DNA of 45,509 nucleotides from an uncultured Clostridia bacterium. GTDB taxonomy: Bacteria > Bacillota > Clostridia > Christensenellales > UBA1242. Shown one piece after another: positions 6,842 to 14,830 of the stretch; the first letter of the stretch is position 1, and every line of letters starts with the position of its first letter. Under the pieces are notes generated by a model. It saw nothing but the letters and a program-made list of their open reading frames with translations, searched no databases and was not told the origin of the DNA. The stretch is taken from contig CALWMK010000009.1 in the NCBI GenBank assembly GCA_944381825.1, positions 1 to 45,509 on the forward strand, given 5' to 3'. The translations under genes and the position numbers were made by a program.

Positions 6842-7535
6842 ATGACGGAAATTTGGAGATTGTTAATCTTTTCTTTTATTTCCGTAATTTATCTTTTTGT
6901 AATTTCAAAACTTCTAGGTAAAAAACAAATTGCACAACTAGAATTCATTGATTATGTATTGGGAATTTCGATTGGATCAATAGCTGCAGAAATGGCAACA
7001 GATATAAATGAAAAAGCTTTCTATTATTATTTGATTGCTATTACAGTTTTTTTTATAGTGGATTTACTTATATCTTTTCTTGGAAGAAAAGGAGCTTTTT
7101 TTAAAAGATTTTTCAAAGGAACTCCAAACACTATAATATATAAAGGCAAAATAGATTACAAACAACTCAAAAAAAGCAAATTGGATATAAATGATGTTAT
7201 TTGTTTATGTAGAGAGTGGGATATTTTGATTTAAATGACATTGAATATGCAATTTTTAGAACAGGGAAAATAAGTGTATTGCCAATTGGCGCGCAAAAAC
7301 CAACAGTTATAAAAGATATTACAAAAAATTATGATACATCTAAACTTCCAATCTATATGGTTGTTGATGGTAAGATTTCACATTCTTCTTTAAGTCATAT
7401 TAATAAAGATGTTGATTGGTTATTTTTAAAACTTGGCATAAAAATAAAAAAGATTTAAAAGATATAATTTTAGCTTCTTATGATGAAAAACTTAAAAAGA
7501 TGACTGTGCATTTTAAATCCAATCATATAACATAA
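6842..7535 (+). pseudogene. DUF421 (YetF/YcaP-type) membrane protein, two frameshifts
   Basis: The true start is the ATG at 6842, preceded by GGAGG (6833-6837). The first frame encodes MTEIWRLLIFSFISVIYL and further membrane segments, then the DUF421 segment TPNTIIYKGKIDYKQLKKS, and reads into a stop after CREWDILI. One base restored near 7214-7218 would give CLCRE-x-GYFDLNDIEYAIF, the normal DUF421 continuation, which lies in the second frame to 7458. A second shift in the A-run near 7446-7456 would continue to ASYDEKLKKMTVHFKSNHIT, ending at 7535. All three pieces together make a normal-length family member of about 230 residues. Two indels could also be assembly errors. Confidence 0.8.
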
Positions 7536-7576
7536 TTTTTTGTTGATTTTTAAAAAATTATAATATAAAATATTAA

Positions 7577-8323
7577 ATGATGAGTGAAGCTTTAAAAGAT
7601 GAAACTATTTCTTTTGATTATGATTTGAAACATCTTTCCAAAGAATTGGTTGGAAGAGAAGAAATTTTGCAAAAAGCGATAAAAAATGGAGTGGAAAGAT
7701 ATGATGATGCAGAAATAATTAAGGTTGCTCTTTGCTATGTTTTTCCTAGAAGAACAGATTATTGTGAATTGGCAGATGTATTATTAGACACTTTTGGTTC
7801 ATTTCAAAAAATTTTAGAAGCTTCAACTAAAGATTTGAGAAAAATAACTTTGCTAAATGATGAGAACAAAAGAAGTTTGGCACTTTTTAAACAAATTGGA
7901 GAATATTATTTTTACAGTAAATCGCTTGATAAAATTAAACTTGAAAACACTCAAAAAATTGTCAATTATTTTATTGATTTGCTTATTTTAAAACAAAAAG
8001 AATTTTTTTATATCATTGGGTTAAATAATGATTTTGAATTAATTGAACTAAAGAAATTGGCAGAAGGAATTGAAACACAAGTTTTTATTACCAAAGAAGC
8101 ATTGGAAGATTTTTGTGTTTTCAATCCTAAGGTGAAACATATTGCAGTGGCACATAATCATCCTTTTGCATCTTGTGAGCCTTCTAGGGAAGATGATTTA
8201 AGCACTACCAAAATTAAAGCATGGGCAGATGAGTTGTCTATTGACTTTCTCGATCATATTATTGTTGGTATTGACGGCGCTTTTTCATTTAGAGAAGTTG
8301 AATTTTTTGATTATAAAAATTAA
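7577..8323 (+). CDS. RadC/JAB-domain protein
   Basis: The 248-residue protein has an N-terminal helix-hairpin-helix-like region (about 35-110) and a C-terminal JAMM/MPN-type domain (about 125-245). The zinc ligands are visible as HNHP and, downstream, SREDD, matching the H-x-H...S-x-x-D pattern; the upstream Glu is probably in LIELKKLAEG. This is the layout of bacterial RadC-family proteins. They are no longer thought to be dedicated recombination-repair enzymes, and their substrate is unknown. Two ATGs in a row (7577, 7580) serve as possible starts, with no clear ribosome binding site. Confidence 0.85.
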   Translation: MMSEALKDETISFDYDLKHLSKELVGREEILQKAIKNGVERYDDAEIIKVALCYVFPRRTDYCELADVLLDTFGSFQKILEASTKDLRKITLLNDENKRSLALFKQIGEYYFYSKSLDKIKLENTQKIVNYFIDLLILKQKEFFYIIGLNNDFELIELKKLAEGIETQVFITKEALEDFCVFNPKVKHIAVAHNHPFASCEPSREDDLSTTKIKAWADELSIDFLDHIIVGIDGAFSFREVEFFDYKN

Positions 8324-8378
8324 AATAACTATTGTAATATTTTATATTTTATGATACTCTAAAACTAGAGGTTTGTTA

Positions 8379-9971
8379 ATGAAAGAAAAAGTTAAAGAAA
8401 AAAATAAAAAGAAATCAATAAAAAAAACTATTGCAAAAATATTAATTTTTGCCTCTGTTATTGGTATTACGGCAACAGGTTTGTCTATTTCTAAAGGGGA
8501 AAACAATATAGTTGAAAATATAAAAGACAAAATTTCTGATATGATTGACCAAAAAATATCAGAAAAGTATCCTCCATTGCAAGCCCCACAAAATGTAAAG
8601 TTTGATATTGATAATAATTTAATCAGTTGGGATAAGGTAGAAAATGCAACTTTTTATGAAGTTAATATTCAGTCTGCAAGTGGAGAAAGCATCTATCTTA
8701 AAGTTGATGATAACATAGATAAAGATGCATACAACCTCAATGGAGCAGATTATGCTACAACTAACAAATGCTCAGTTAACATATATGATTTTCGTTCCAC
8801 ACTTTATAAACTAGGTTATAAAGATGGTGATGTTTTAAAAATTTTTGTACAAGCTTATAATGAAGCGGCAAGAAATGTTGGTAAAATACAAATTTTTGAT
8901 AGTAATGTAAGAAAACACCATTATCGTTCTCCAGAAGGTGCAATAAACTATGTCATAGAAAATCAAAATGACTATTTTTATAATCGCATTAGCAATGAAT
9001 TTGATGAAACCATTAGGATGATTTTAGGAAGTTATTTATTGCAAAACTATGATAACGAAATTTATAATAAAGATATGAATTTTTTAGAAGAAGATTATAA
9101 TAGAATAAAAGACCTTAAATATACTTGTGAAATCGTTGACGGTAGACTAAGATTAATTGGTACTGCGGAATTATATAATGAATATTTTATAGATAAAAAA
9201 GTTGGCGAAAATACATGGAGAACTGAAGGTACAAAAGGATTATATAGGCCCGCATTTTTTGATATTAAAATCGAAGATTATGATATAGTTAGTTGCTTTA
9301 AAGAAATTAAAAACAATAAAGATTATTTCAAAAATGGAGAAATGTCAGATAAAATTAATGAAATTTTAAGTAAGCGTTGGATACTTAAGGACTATGTTCG
9401 TGATTTAAGTCCTGTTCAATTTTATGATTGTGTTTTTAAATATACTGATGGCCTAACTTTTCGTTTTAATAAAAATTCAACTCCAATTCCTAATTTTGAT
9501 GGACGTTATTTTGTTGAGGATGTGTCTACTTTTATTCAAGAAACTACTCCTGATTGTATGACCAATTTACTTAATTTTGTTTATCCTGGAATGAAGGTTG
9601 ATAGACTTGTTAATTTAGAATATAGCAATTTTAGAGAAACATATAGCAAAAAATATTTTGATGCATATGCAATATTTGAAACAAAAGATGGAAAATATGT
9701 TGAAACATATTATACATTTATAAATCCTAAAAAAGATAAAAGTTTTGAAGAGTTTTGTGAAAGTATTAATGATATACTTAAATATGTTCCTGATAGAATT
9801 TTTGATTATATTTCTAAAACCAAGGAATTTAATTATATAAAAGATGATTTAAATAACTTCTTGCAAGAAATTCAAAATTATAAAGAACAAAAAAATAACA
9901 AAGAACAAAATTCTGATACGATCAATAATATTAACCAAAACGAAACAATTAATTTTGAACAAAACTATTAA
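8379..9971 (+). CDS. unrecognised membrane-anchored extracellular protein
   Basis: The product has about 530 residues and no family that I recognise. The start is the ATG at 8379, preceded by AGAGG. A Lys-rich cytoplasmic stub (about 1-20) is followed by one membrane segment (KILIFASVIGITATGL). Next comes a short linker and a stretch resembling a fibronectin type III or carbohydrate-binding strand start (APQNVKFDIDNNLISWDKV). The long remainder is rich in Asp, Asn, Tyr and Phe and has no obvious catalytic motif. The C-terminal 35 residues are a low-complexity Asn/Gln/Lys tail. It is monocistronic, ending at a terminator. Cell-surface binding or structural function is only a guess. Confidence 0.75.
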   Translation: MKEKVKEKNKKKSIKKTIAKILIFASVIGITATGLSISKGENNIVENIKDKISDMIDQKISEKYPPLQAPQNVKFDIDNNLISWDKVENATFYEVNIQSASGESIYLKVDDNIDKDAYNLNGADYATTNKCSVNIYDFRSTLYKLGYKDGDVLKIFVQAYNEAARNVGKIQIFDSNVRKHHYRSPEGAINYVIENQNDYFYNRISNEFDETIRMILGSYLLQNYDNEIYNKDMNFLEEDYNRIKDLKYTCEIVDGRLRLIGTAELYNEYFIDKKVGENTWRTEGTKGLYRPAFFDIKIEDYDIVSCFKEIKNNKDYFKNGEMSDKINEILSKRWILKDYVRDLSPVQFYDCVFKYTDGLTFRFNKNSTPIPNFDGRYFVEDVSTFIQETTPDCMTNLLNFVYPGMKVDRLVNLEYSNFRETYSKKYFDAYAIFETKDGKYVETYYTFINPKKDKSFEEFCESINDILKYVPDRIFDYISKTKEFNYIKDDLNNFLQEIQNYKEQKNNKEQNSDTINNINQNETINFEQNY

Positions 9972-9983
9972 ATAATATTATAA

Positions 9984-10010
9984 AAATCCCAAATTTTTTT
10001 GGGTTTTTTT
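9984..10010 (+). terminator. terminator after the anchored protein gene
   Basis: Stem CCCAAA/TTTGGG (9988-9993 with 9998-10003) followed by seven T, 16 bases after the stop codon. Confidence 0.7.
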
Positions 10011-10188
10011 AATTTGTCGGATAAAAACATTTTTTATTGAGTGATAAGAATAACAATTAATATTAGTGGAAAAGATTAACAATAATGTGTGCAGAACAAT
10101 TTTTTATGAAAAATTTAGTATTATAAAAATCAGTGAATTAAAAATATAATTAATTGGGTTAAATTAATTTCAAATGAAAGGGAAATAA

Positions 10189-11514
10189 ATGAATAAAACA
10201 CTTAAATACTTTAATGAAATAGCAAAAATTCCTAGATGTTCTGGAAATGAAAAAAATATTGCCAAATATTTATGCGAATTCGCAAAGCACAAAGGTTTGG
10301 AATTTTTTGCAGATGAATTTGACAATGTTATAATTAAAAAAAAGACATCAAATTTTTCCCCAATTATTGTTCAAGCGCATACCGATATGGTTTGTGTTAA
10401 GAGTAAAGATTCAGAAGTTAATTTTGAAAATCAAGGAATAAGTCTTTGTTGTAAAAAAGATTATTTAACTGCAATTGACACAAGTTTGGGTGCGGATAAT
10501 GGAATCGGTGTTGCCATGATTTTGTCATTGCTAGATGAAAACTTTCCAATGAATATCGAAGCAGTTTTTACTTCATCAGAAGAAACAACAATGAAAGGGG
10601 CTATGAATTTAGATTATTCAAAGCTAAAAGCAAAATATATTTTAAGTTTGGATGGGAGTGTGGAAAACGAAGTTGTTACTTCGAGTGCTTCAATGACAGA
10701 GATAGAGATTAACTTTGAAAGTATTTCAAAAACTATAGAACCTTGCAATGCCTATTGCTTAAAGCTGTACAATTTTAAAAGTGGTCATTCTGGTGAAGAT
10801 ATTGATAAATGTAGACTTAATCCTATTTCATTGTTTTTTAATTATTTTAAAAAAAATGAATTTAATCTACATGATATAAATATTAATGAAAAGAGCAATG
10901 TTTTACCAAACGAAATGATTGCAATTTTTTCTTATTCGAAATTTGATATTAAAGATTTTGATAATTATATAAAAGAAGAAAACGAGAGATATAGTGAAAG
11001 TGTTAAGTATGAATTGTTTAATCAAATAACTAATAATTTAATAGATTCAAATTTTGTTAAAAAACTAAAATCTTTTAAAAATGGCGTTATTAAAAAAAAT
11101 AACCAAAATGTTATTTGCTCATGCAATATTTATTTTATTAACTTAAAAAATAGTAAAATTAAACTCTCTTTAAGAGCCAACAAAAAAAGTTTAGAAGAAA
11201 AATTTTTGAATGATTTAAATGTTCATTTTTCAAATTCAAAAATCAATATTTTGGATAGTAAACCTTTCTTTGAAAAATCTAAAAATAATTTGCTTTTATC
11301 AAAACTTTTGCTAACTAATAAAAATGCTTATGAAAAAGAAATACATGCGGGTTTGGAAGGCGGAATTTTTGCTGAAAATATAAAAAACTGTGAAATATGT
11401 GTAATAGGGGCAACAATTTTAAATATGCATACAATAAATGAAAAGGTAGAGCTTAATTCTATAAAAAATGTTTATCAATGGCTTGTAAAAACAATTCAAA
11501 GCATTGATTTTTAA
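10189..11514 (+). CDS. pepD: PepD-type aminoacyl-histidine dipeptidase (M20)
   Basis: The 441-residue metallopeptidase hydrolyses dipeptides, typically Xaa-His, in the cytoplasm. M20 metal-site motifs are visible in order: QAHTDMVC (His ligand and catalytic Asp), TSLGADNGIGVAM (bridging Asp), FTSSEETTMKGA (catalytic and ligand Glu), SLDG, and near the end IHAGLEGGIF with HTINEKVE. A lid domain sits in the middle, as in other PepD proteins, and is somewhat short (family near 480). The ATG follows AAAGGGA. It is transcribed alone; der starts 62 bases later behind its own extended -10. Confidence 0.9.
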   Translation: MNKTLKYFNEIAKIPRCSGNEKNIAKYLCEFAKHKGLEFFADEFDNVIIKKKTSNFSPIIVQAHTDMVCVKSKDSEVNFENQGISLCCKKDYLTAIDTSLGADNGIGVAMILSLLDENFPMNIEAVFTSSEETTMKGAMNLDYSKLKAKYILSLDGSVENEVVTSSASMTEIEINFESISKTIEPCNAYCLKLYNFKSGHSGEDIDKCRLNPISLFFNYFKKNEFNLHDININEKSNVLPNEMIAIFSYSKFDIKDFDNYIKEENERYSESVKYELFNQITNNLIDSNFVKKLKSFKNGVIKKNNQNVICSCNIYFINLKNSKIKLSLRANKKSLEEKFLNDLNVHFSNSKINILDSKPFFEKSKNNLLLSKLLLTNKNAYEKEIHAGLEGGIFAENIKNCEICVIGATILNMHTINEKVELNSIKNVYQWLVKTIQSIDF

Positions 11515-11543
11515 TGATTTTTGTTTTAAATATGTTTAAAATG

Positions 11544-11552
11544 TGCTACAAT
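11544..11552 (+). promoter_or_regulatory. extended -10 promoter for der-plsY
   Basis: TGCTACAAT (an extended -10 with TG) lies 25 bases before the ATG of der. The -35 region is weak (TTTTAA at 11524-11529). Confidence 0.45.
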
Positions 11553-11576
11553 AAAATGTAATTTTAAGAGGTAAAA

Positions 11577-12893
11577 ATGGAAACTCCGCTTGTAGCCATT
11601 ATTGGGAAACCAAATGTTGGCAAAAGTACTTTTTTTAATAAAATTTGTGGAAAGCGCATAAGCATTGTTGATGACACACCTGGTGTTACTAGGGATAGAA
11701 TTTATGGTAATGCAGAATGGGCAGGTTTTTCCTTTAGACTAGTTGACACTGGTGGTTTAGATTATGGCAGCGAAGATGTTTTTCAAAAAGATATATTATT
11801 GCAAGCCAAAATAGCTGTTGAACATGCTCATGTTGTTGTGTTTATTGTCGATGGTAAGGAAGGATTGACTCATAATGATCAAGAGGTTGCCACATTTTTA
11901 AGAAGAAGTAAAAAAAATGTAATTTTGGTTGTAAATAAACTTGATAATTTTGAAGTTGAAAAAACATATGAATTTTATGCTTTGGGACTTGGTGAACCAT
12001 TTCCAATTTCATGTGCTCAAAGCAAAGGTTTGGGCGAAGTGCTTGATAAAATTGTATCCTTTTTTGGTGAAAAAGTTTCAGCGATTGACCAAGATTTATT
12101 AAAAATTGCAGTTGTGGGAAGACCTAATGCAGGCAAAAGTTCTATAATCAATAAAATTTTAGGTGAGGAAAGGGTTGTTGTTAGTAATGTTGCTGGCACA
12201 ACTAGAGATGCAATTGACACTCCATTTAAATGGGAAAAGAAAAATTGCATGCTAATTGATACTGCTGGATTGAGAAGACAAAGAAGCTTTGACAATCAAA
12301 GTATAGAAGGATACAGCGTTTTAAGGACATTAGATGCCATTGAAAGAGCAGATGTGGTTTTAATTGTTTTTGATGCTTCTGAAGAAATATCTGAACAAGA
12401 TATAAGAATTGCTGGAATTGTTCACGAACAAGGCAAACCAAGTGTGATAGTGTTAAATAAATGGGATAAAGTTGAGAAAAATCAAAATACTCAAAATAAA
12501 TTTAAAAAAATGCTGGATGAAAAACTTTCTTTTATGAGTTATTATAATCTAATTTTTGTATCTGCGCTAACGGGTCAAAGATTTGGCGAAATTATGAAAA
12601 GTGCATATGAATCATTCTCGAACTCAAGCAAAAGAATTAGTACTGGTATATTAAATGAAATTTTGTCAAATGCCATTTTAAATAATGAACCTCCTTATAG
12701 AAATGGAAAACGCTTAAAAATAAACTATATAACTCAGGCGCAAACAAATCCTCCAACTTTTGTTCTTTTTGTAAATGATGTTAGTCTTATGCATTTTTCT
12801 TATGAACGATATTTGGAAAATTTTATAAGAAAATCAGTTGATTTTACTGGAACACCAATAAAATTTGTGTTAAAAAGTAAAGAGGAGAAGTAA
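11577..12893 (+). CDS. der: ribosome assembly GTPase Der (EngA)
   Basis: The 438-residue protein has two complete GTPase domains in tandem plus a C-terminal KH-like domain, the hallmark of Der, which acts in 50S subunit assembly. P-loop 1 is GKPNVGKS (residues 10-17), with DTPGVTRDR switch and NKLD. P-loop 2 is GRPNAGKS (about 181-188), with VAGTTRDAID and NKWD. The KH-like part covers about 350-438. The start is an ATG behind AAGAGG. The plsY ATG overlaps its stop (TAATG), so the two are coupled. Confidence 0.97.
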   Translation: METPLVAIIGKPNVGKSTFFNKICGKRISIVDDTPGVTRDRIYGNAEWAGFSFRLVDTGGLDYGSEDVFQKDILLQAKIAVEHAHVVVFIVDGKEGLTHNDQEVATFLRRSKKNVILVVNKLDNFEVEKTYEFYALGLGEPFPISCAQSKGLGEVLDKIVSFFGEKVSAIDQDLLKIAVVGRPNAGKSSIINKILGEERVVVSNVAGTTRDAIDTPFKWEKKNCMLIDTAGLRRQRSFDNQSIEGYSVLRTLDAIERADVVLIVFDASEEISEQDIRIAGIVHEQGKPSVIVLNKWDKVEKNQNTQNKFKKMLDEKLSFMSYYNLIFVSALTGQRFGEIMKSAYESFSNSSKRISTGILNEILSNAILNNEPPYRNGKRLKINYITQAQTNPPTFVLFVNDVSLMHFSYERYLENFIRKSVDFTGTPIKFVLKSKEEK

Positions 12894-13558
12894 TGTTTGT
12901 TGAAATTTTAAAATATGTTGGAGTGGTAATAATTGGCTATTTCATAGGCAATATTAATTTTGCGCGTATTATTTCAAAATTTTTAAAAAATGATATAACA
13001 CAACATGGAAGCGGAAACCCTGGAACAATGAATATGCTTAGAACATTTGGCTTTAAATTTGGGCTTTTGACATTAGTTTTGGACGTAATAAAAGGAGCTG
13101 TGTCATCTTTAATTGGTTTTTATGTTTTTGGCGGAGATATGTCGGCAAATCAAAGTATAATTGGATTATATGTTGGTGGTTTAAGTTGTGTTTTGGGCCA
13201 TAATTTTCCTATTATTTATAAATTTAAAGGTGGTAAGGGTGTTGCTTGCATCTTGGGAATTTATGCGGTGGCTAATCCTATTTGGACATTAATTGCTTTT
13301 GCAATTTCCTTTATATATCTTTGCATTTTTGATTATGGTGCTGTCGCATCTTTCATATTCATTACAATTTTAACGGTTTTGGAGTCTACAAAGCATACTG
13401 GATGCATTCCTATTACTTGTCTTTTATTTGTTTTATTTTTTATGACATGGTTTATGCATAGGAAAAATATAGCTAGACTTTTATGGGGAAAGGAAAATAA
13501 AGTTAATTTAAAAAAAGCATTTAAAAAGAAAAAGGTTAAAAATAATGAAAAAATATAA
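12893..13558 (+). CDS. plsY: acyl-phosphate:glycerol-3-phosphate acyltransferase PlsY
   Basis: The integral membrane enzyme makes lysophosphatidic acid from acyl phosphate and glycerol 3-phosphate, the first step of phospholipid synthesis in Firmicutes. Family loops are present: HGSGNPGTMNMLR, GHNFPIIYKFKGGKGVA and a third near the end. The second half of the first motif reads GTMN rather than the common GATN. The 221-residue length is normal, ending in a Lys-rich cytoplasmic tail. It is coupled to der by a one-base overlap. The stop codon lies inside the left arm of the following terminator. Confidence 0.95.
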   Translation: MFVEILKYVGVVIIGYFIGNINFARIISKFLKNDITQHGSGNPGTMNMLRTFGFKFGLLTLVLDVIKGAVSSLIGFYVFGGDMSANQSIIGLYVGGLSCVLGHNFPIIYKFKGGKGVACILGIYAVANPIWTLIAFAISFIYLCIFDYGAVASFIFITILTVLESTKHTGCIPITCLLFVLFFMTWFMHRKNIARLLWGKENKVNLKKAFKKKKVKNNEKI

Positions 13559-13583
13559 CACTAAATATAGTGTTATATTTTTT
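13551..13583. terminator. bidirectional terminator between plsY and yunB
   Basis: A perfect 13-bp stem (13551-13563 with 13568-13580, loop AATA) with a T-run to the right and A-run to the left. It serves the converging plsY and yunB transcripts. Confidence 0.85.
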
Positions 13584-13584
13584 A

Positions 13585-14250
13585 TCATGGTACAAGGTTT
13601 AGCATATCGCCTATATCATTTGAAAAAAGATATGTTTGGGGAACTTTTCCTATAATAATGTTTTCTGCAATCATGATTTGAGTCTTTGTGTTAACTATTT
13701 CGCTTGCTGTTGGTAAAATGACATTTACTTTTGTTGAAACCTCGATATAAATTCTGTGATTTGTTTGGTTTATTCCGGCAGTTATAAATTTTGAAGAGAA
13801 ATTGCAATTGATTGCACCAATAGGTAATAGTTTTAATTTTACATTAGGACCTCTACCAACAAAAATAGGCATACCAGTAAATGTTCCTATTGGAATATTG
13901 ACTCCACTTGCTCCCATTTTTTCTAATTTTAATTGTGCATTTTCAATTATATCCCTAGACAGAGAGTTTATTTGAACAGAATTGCTTGATATCATGATAA
14001 TTTCGCCCTCTTCATTTCTTAAAATATGTATGAGGGTGTCATATATTGTTGAATCTTTTATAACTTCAAAAACTGCAGTGTTAATTGCGTCTTGTGAAAG
14101 TGAACGAACTTTTGCACTACTTGATTCTATTATAATCGGATTTACAACATAATTTAGATAGGTAAAACTACCACAAAGCAGCAGTATGATTATTAAAAGA
14201 AAAATGAATATCTTTTTATTATGCTTTTTAAAAAAGATTTTTTTTCTCAT
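13585..14250 (-). CDS. yunB: sporulation protein YunB
   Basis: The 221-residue protein has a Lys-rich start and one N-terminal membrane segment (IFIFLLIIILLLCGSF). An extracytoplasmic YunB domain follows, with NYVVNPIIIESSSAKVRSL and PIGTFTGMPIFVGRGPNVKL as recognisable stretches. In Bacillus YunB is a mother-cell sporulation protein; its molecular role is not known. No Shine-Dalgarno sequence precedes the ATG. Instead CATATAAT, which resembles a sigma-E -10, sits seven bases upstream. This may mean a leaderless or very short leader mRNA made in the mother cell; that is inference. Confidence 0.85.
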   Translation of the reverse strand: MRKKIFFKKHNKKIFIFLLIIILLLCGSFTYLNYVVNPIIIESSSAKVRSLSQDAINTAVFEVIKDSTIYDTLIHILRNEEGEIIMISSNSVQINSLSRDIIENAQLKLEKMGASGVNIPIGTFTGMPIFVGRGPNVKLKLLPIGAINCNFSSKFITAGINQTNHRIYIEVSTKVNVILPTASEIVNTKTQIMIAENIIIGKVPQTYLFSNDIGDMLNLVP

Positions 14251-14300
14251 GAAAATATTATATGTTTTAATTTTAACTTATAAAACCAGTATTGGACAGG

Positions 14301-14741
14301 CTAATCTTTAACGCAAAGATATTTTTTTAGTTTGTTAAAATTTTCCTCTTCTAAATTTAAAAGTTTTTTACTTAGTTCCATAAGTTCTATAGAAACACTT
14401 TCATAGTCGCATTGATCTTTATAACATGTTATTATTCCCATAATTGTTCCTATAAGAAGTTTTTCGGTTATGTTTCTAGTTGTTTTGTCAAAAGTAGTGG
14501 TCATTTTTATTGTTGTAAATAATCTTGCTTTTTCAAACCAATCATTGTCTTTAATATCGATAGCTTCGGCTTTTGCAATAGCTTCACATTCTTTTTGTAA
14601 AACCAAATAATTTGAGTTTTGTGTTGCAAGTTCCTCTTTCAAACTTGTGTTTTTTACATTTGGTGTTATATCTTCAATAGATTGAATTGCAGTTGAAATG
14701 TTTTGATAGATTGAATTTAAAAATCTTTGAAAGTTATCCAT
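14301..14741 (-). CDS. unrecognised helical protein, 146 residues
   Basis: I do not recognise the family. The product is hydrophilic and predicted almost entirely helical, with heptad-like stretches (SIYQNISTAIQSIEDI; IELMELSKKLLNLEEENF) and a hydrophobic LLIGTIMGIITC segment in the middle. It could form a four-helix bundle. There are no evident metal-ligand pairs. Three cysteines are scattered. A good AAGGAG stands 10 bases before the ATG. It sits upstream of yunB on the same strand with a 50-base gap and divergently from the cyclase gene. A sporulation link by position is possible. Confidence 0.75.
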   Translation of the reverse strand: MDNFQRFLNSIYQNISTAIQSIEDITPNVKNTSLKEELATQNSNYLVLQKECEAIAKAEAIDIKDNDWFEKARLFTTIKMTTTFDKTTRNITEKLLIGTIMGIITCYKDQCDYESVSIELMELSKKLLNLEEENFNKLKKYLCVKD

Positions 14742-14830
14742 TAATTTTCTCCTTGATTTTAATTTGGCTTGAAAAGTTAAAATTTATTCATGTTTGAATA
14801 TTTTTATTTCATTAAAACACAATAGCAAGT

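Noticed and set aside
7216..7458. 80-residue frame with GTG start as a separate gene
   Set aside because: It is the displaced middle part of the DUF421 protein, in the correct order and length, so it belongs to the frameshifted gene.
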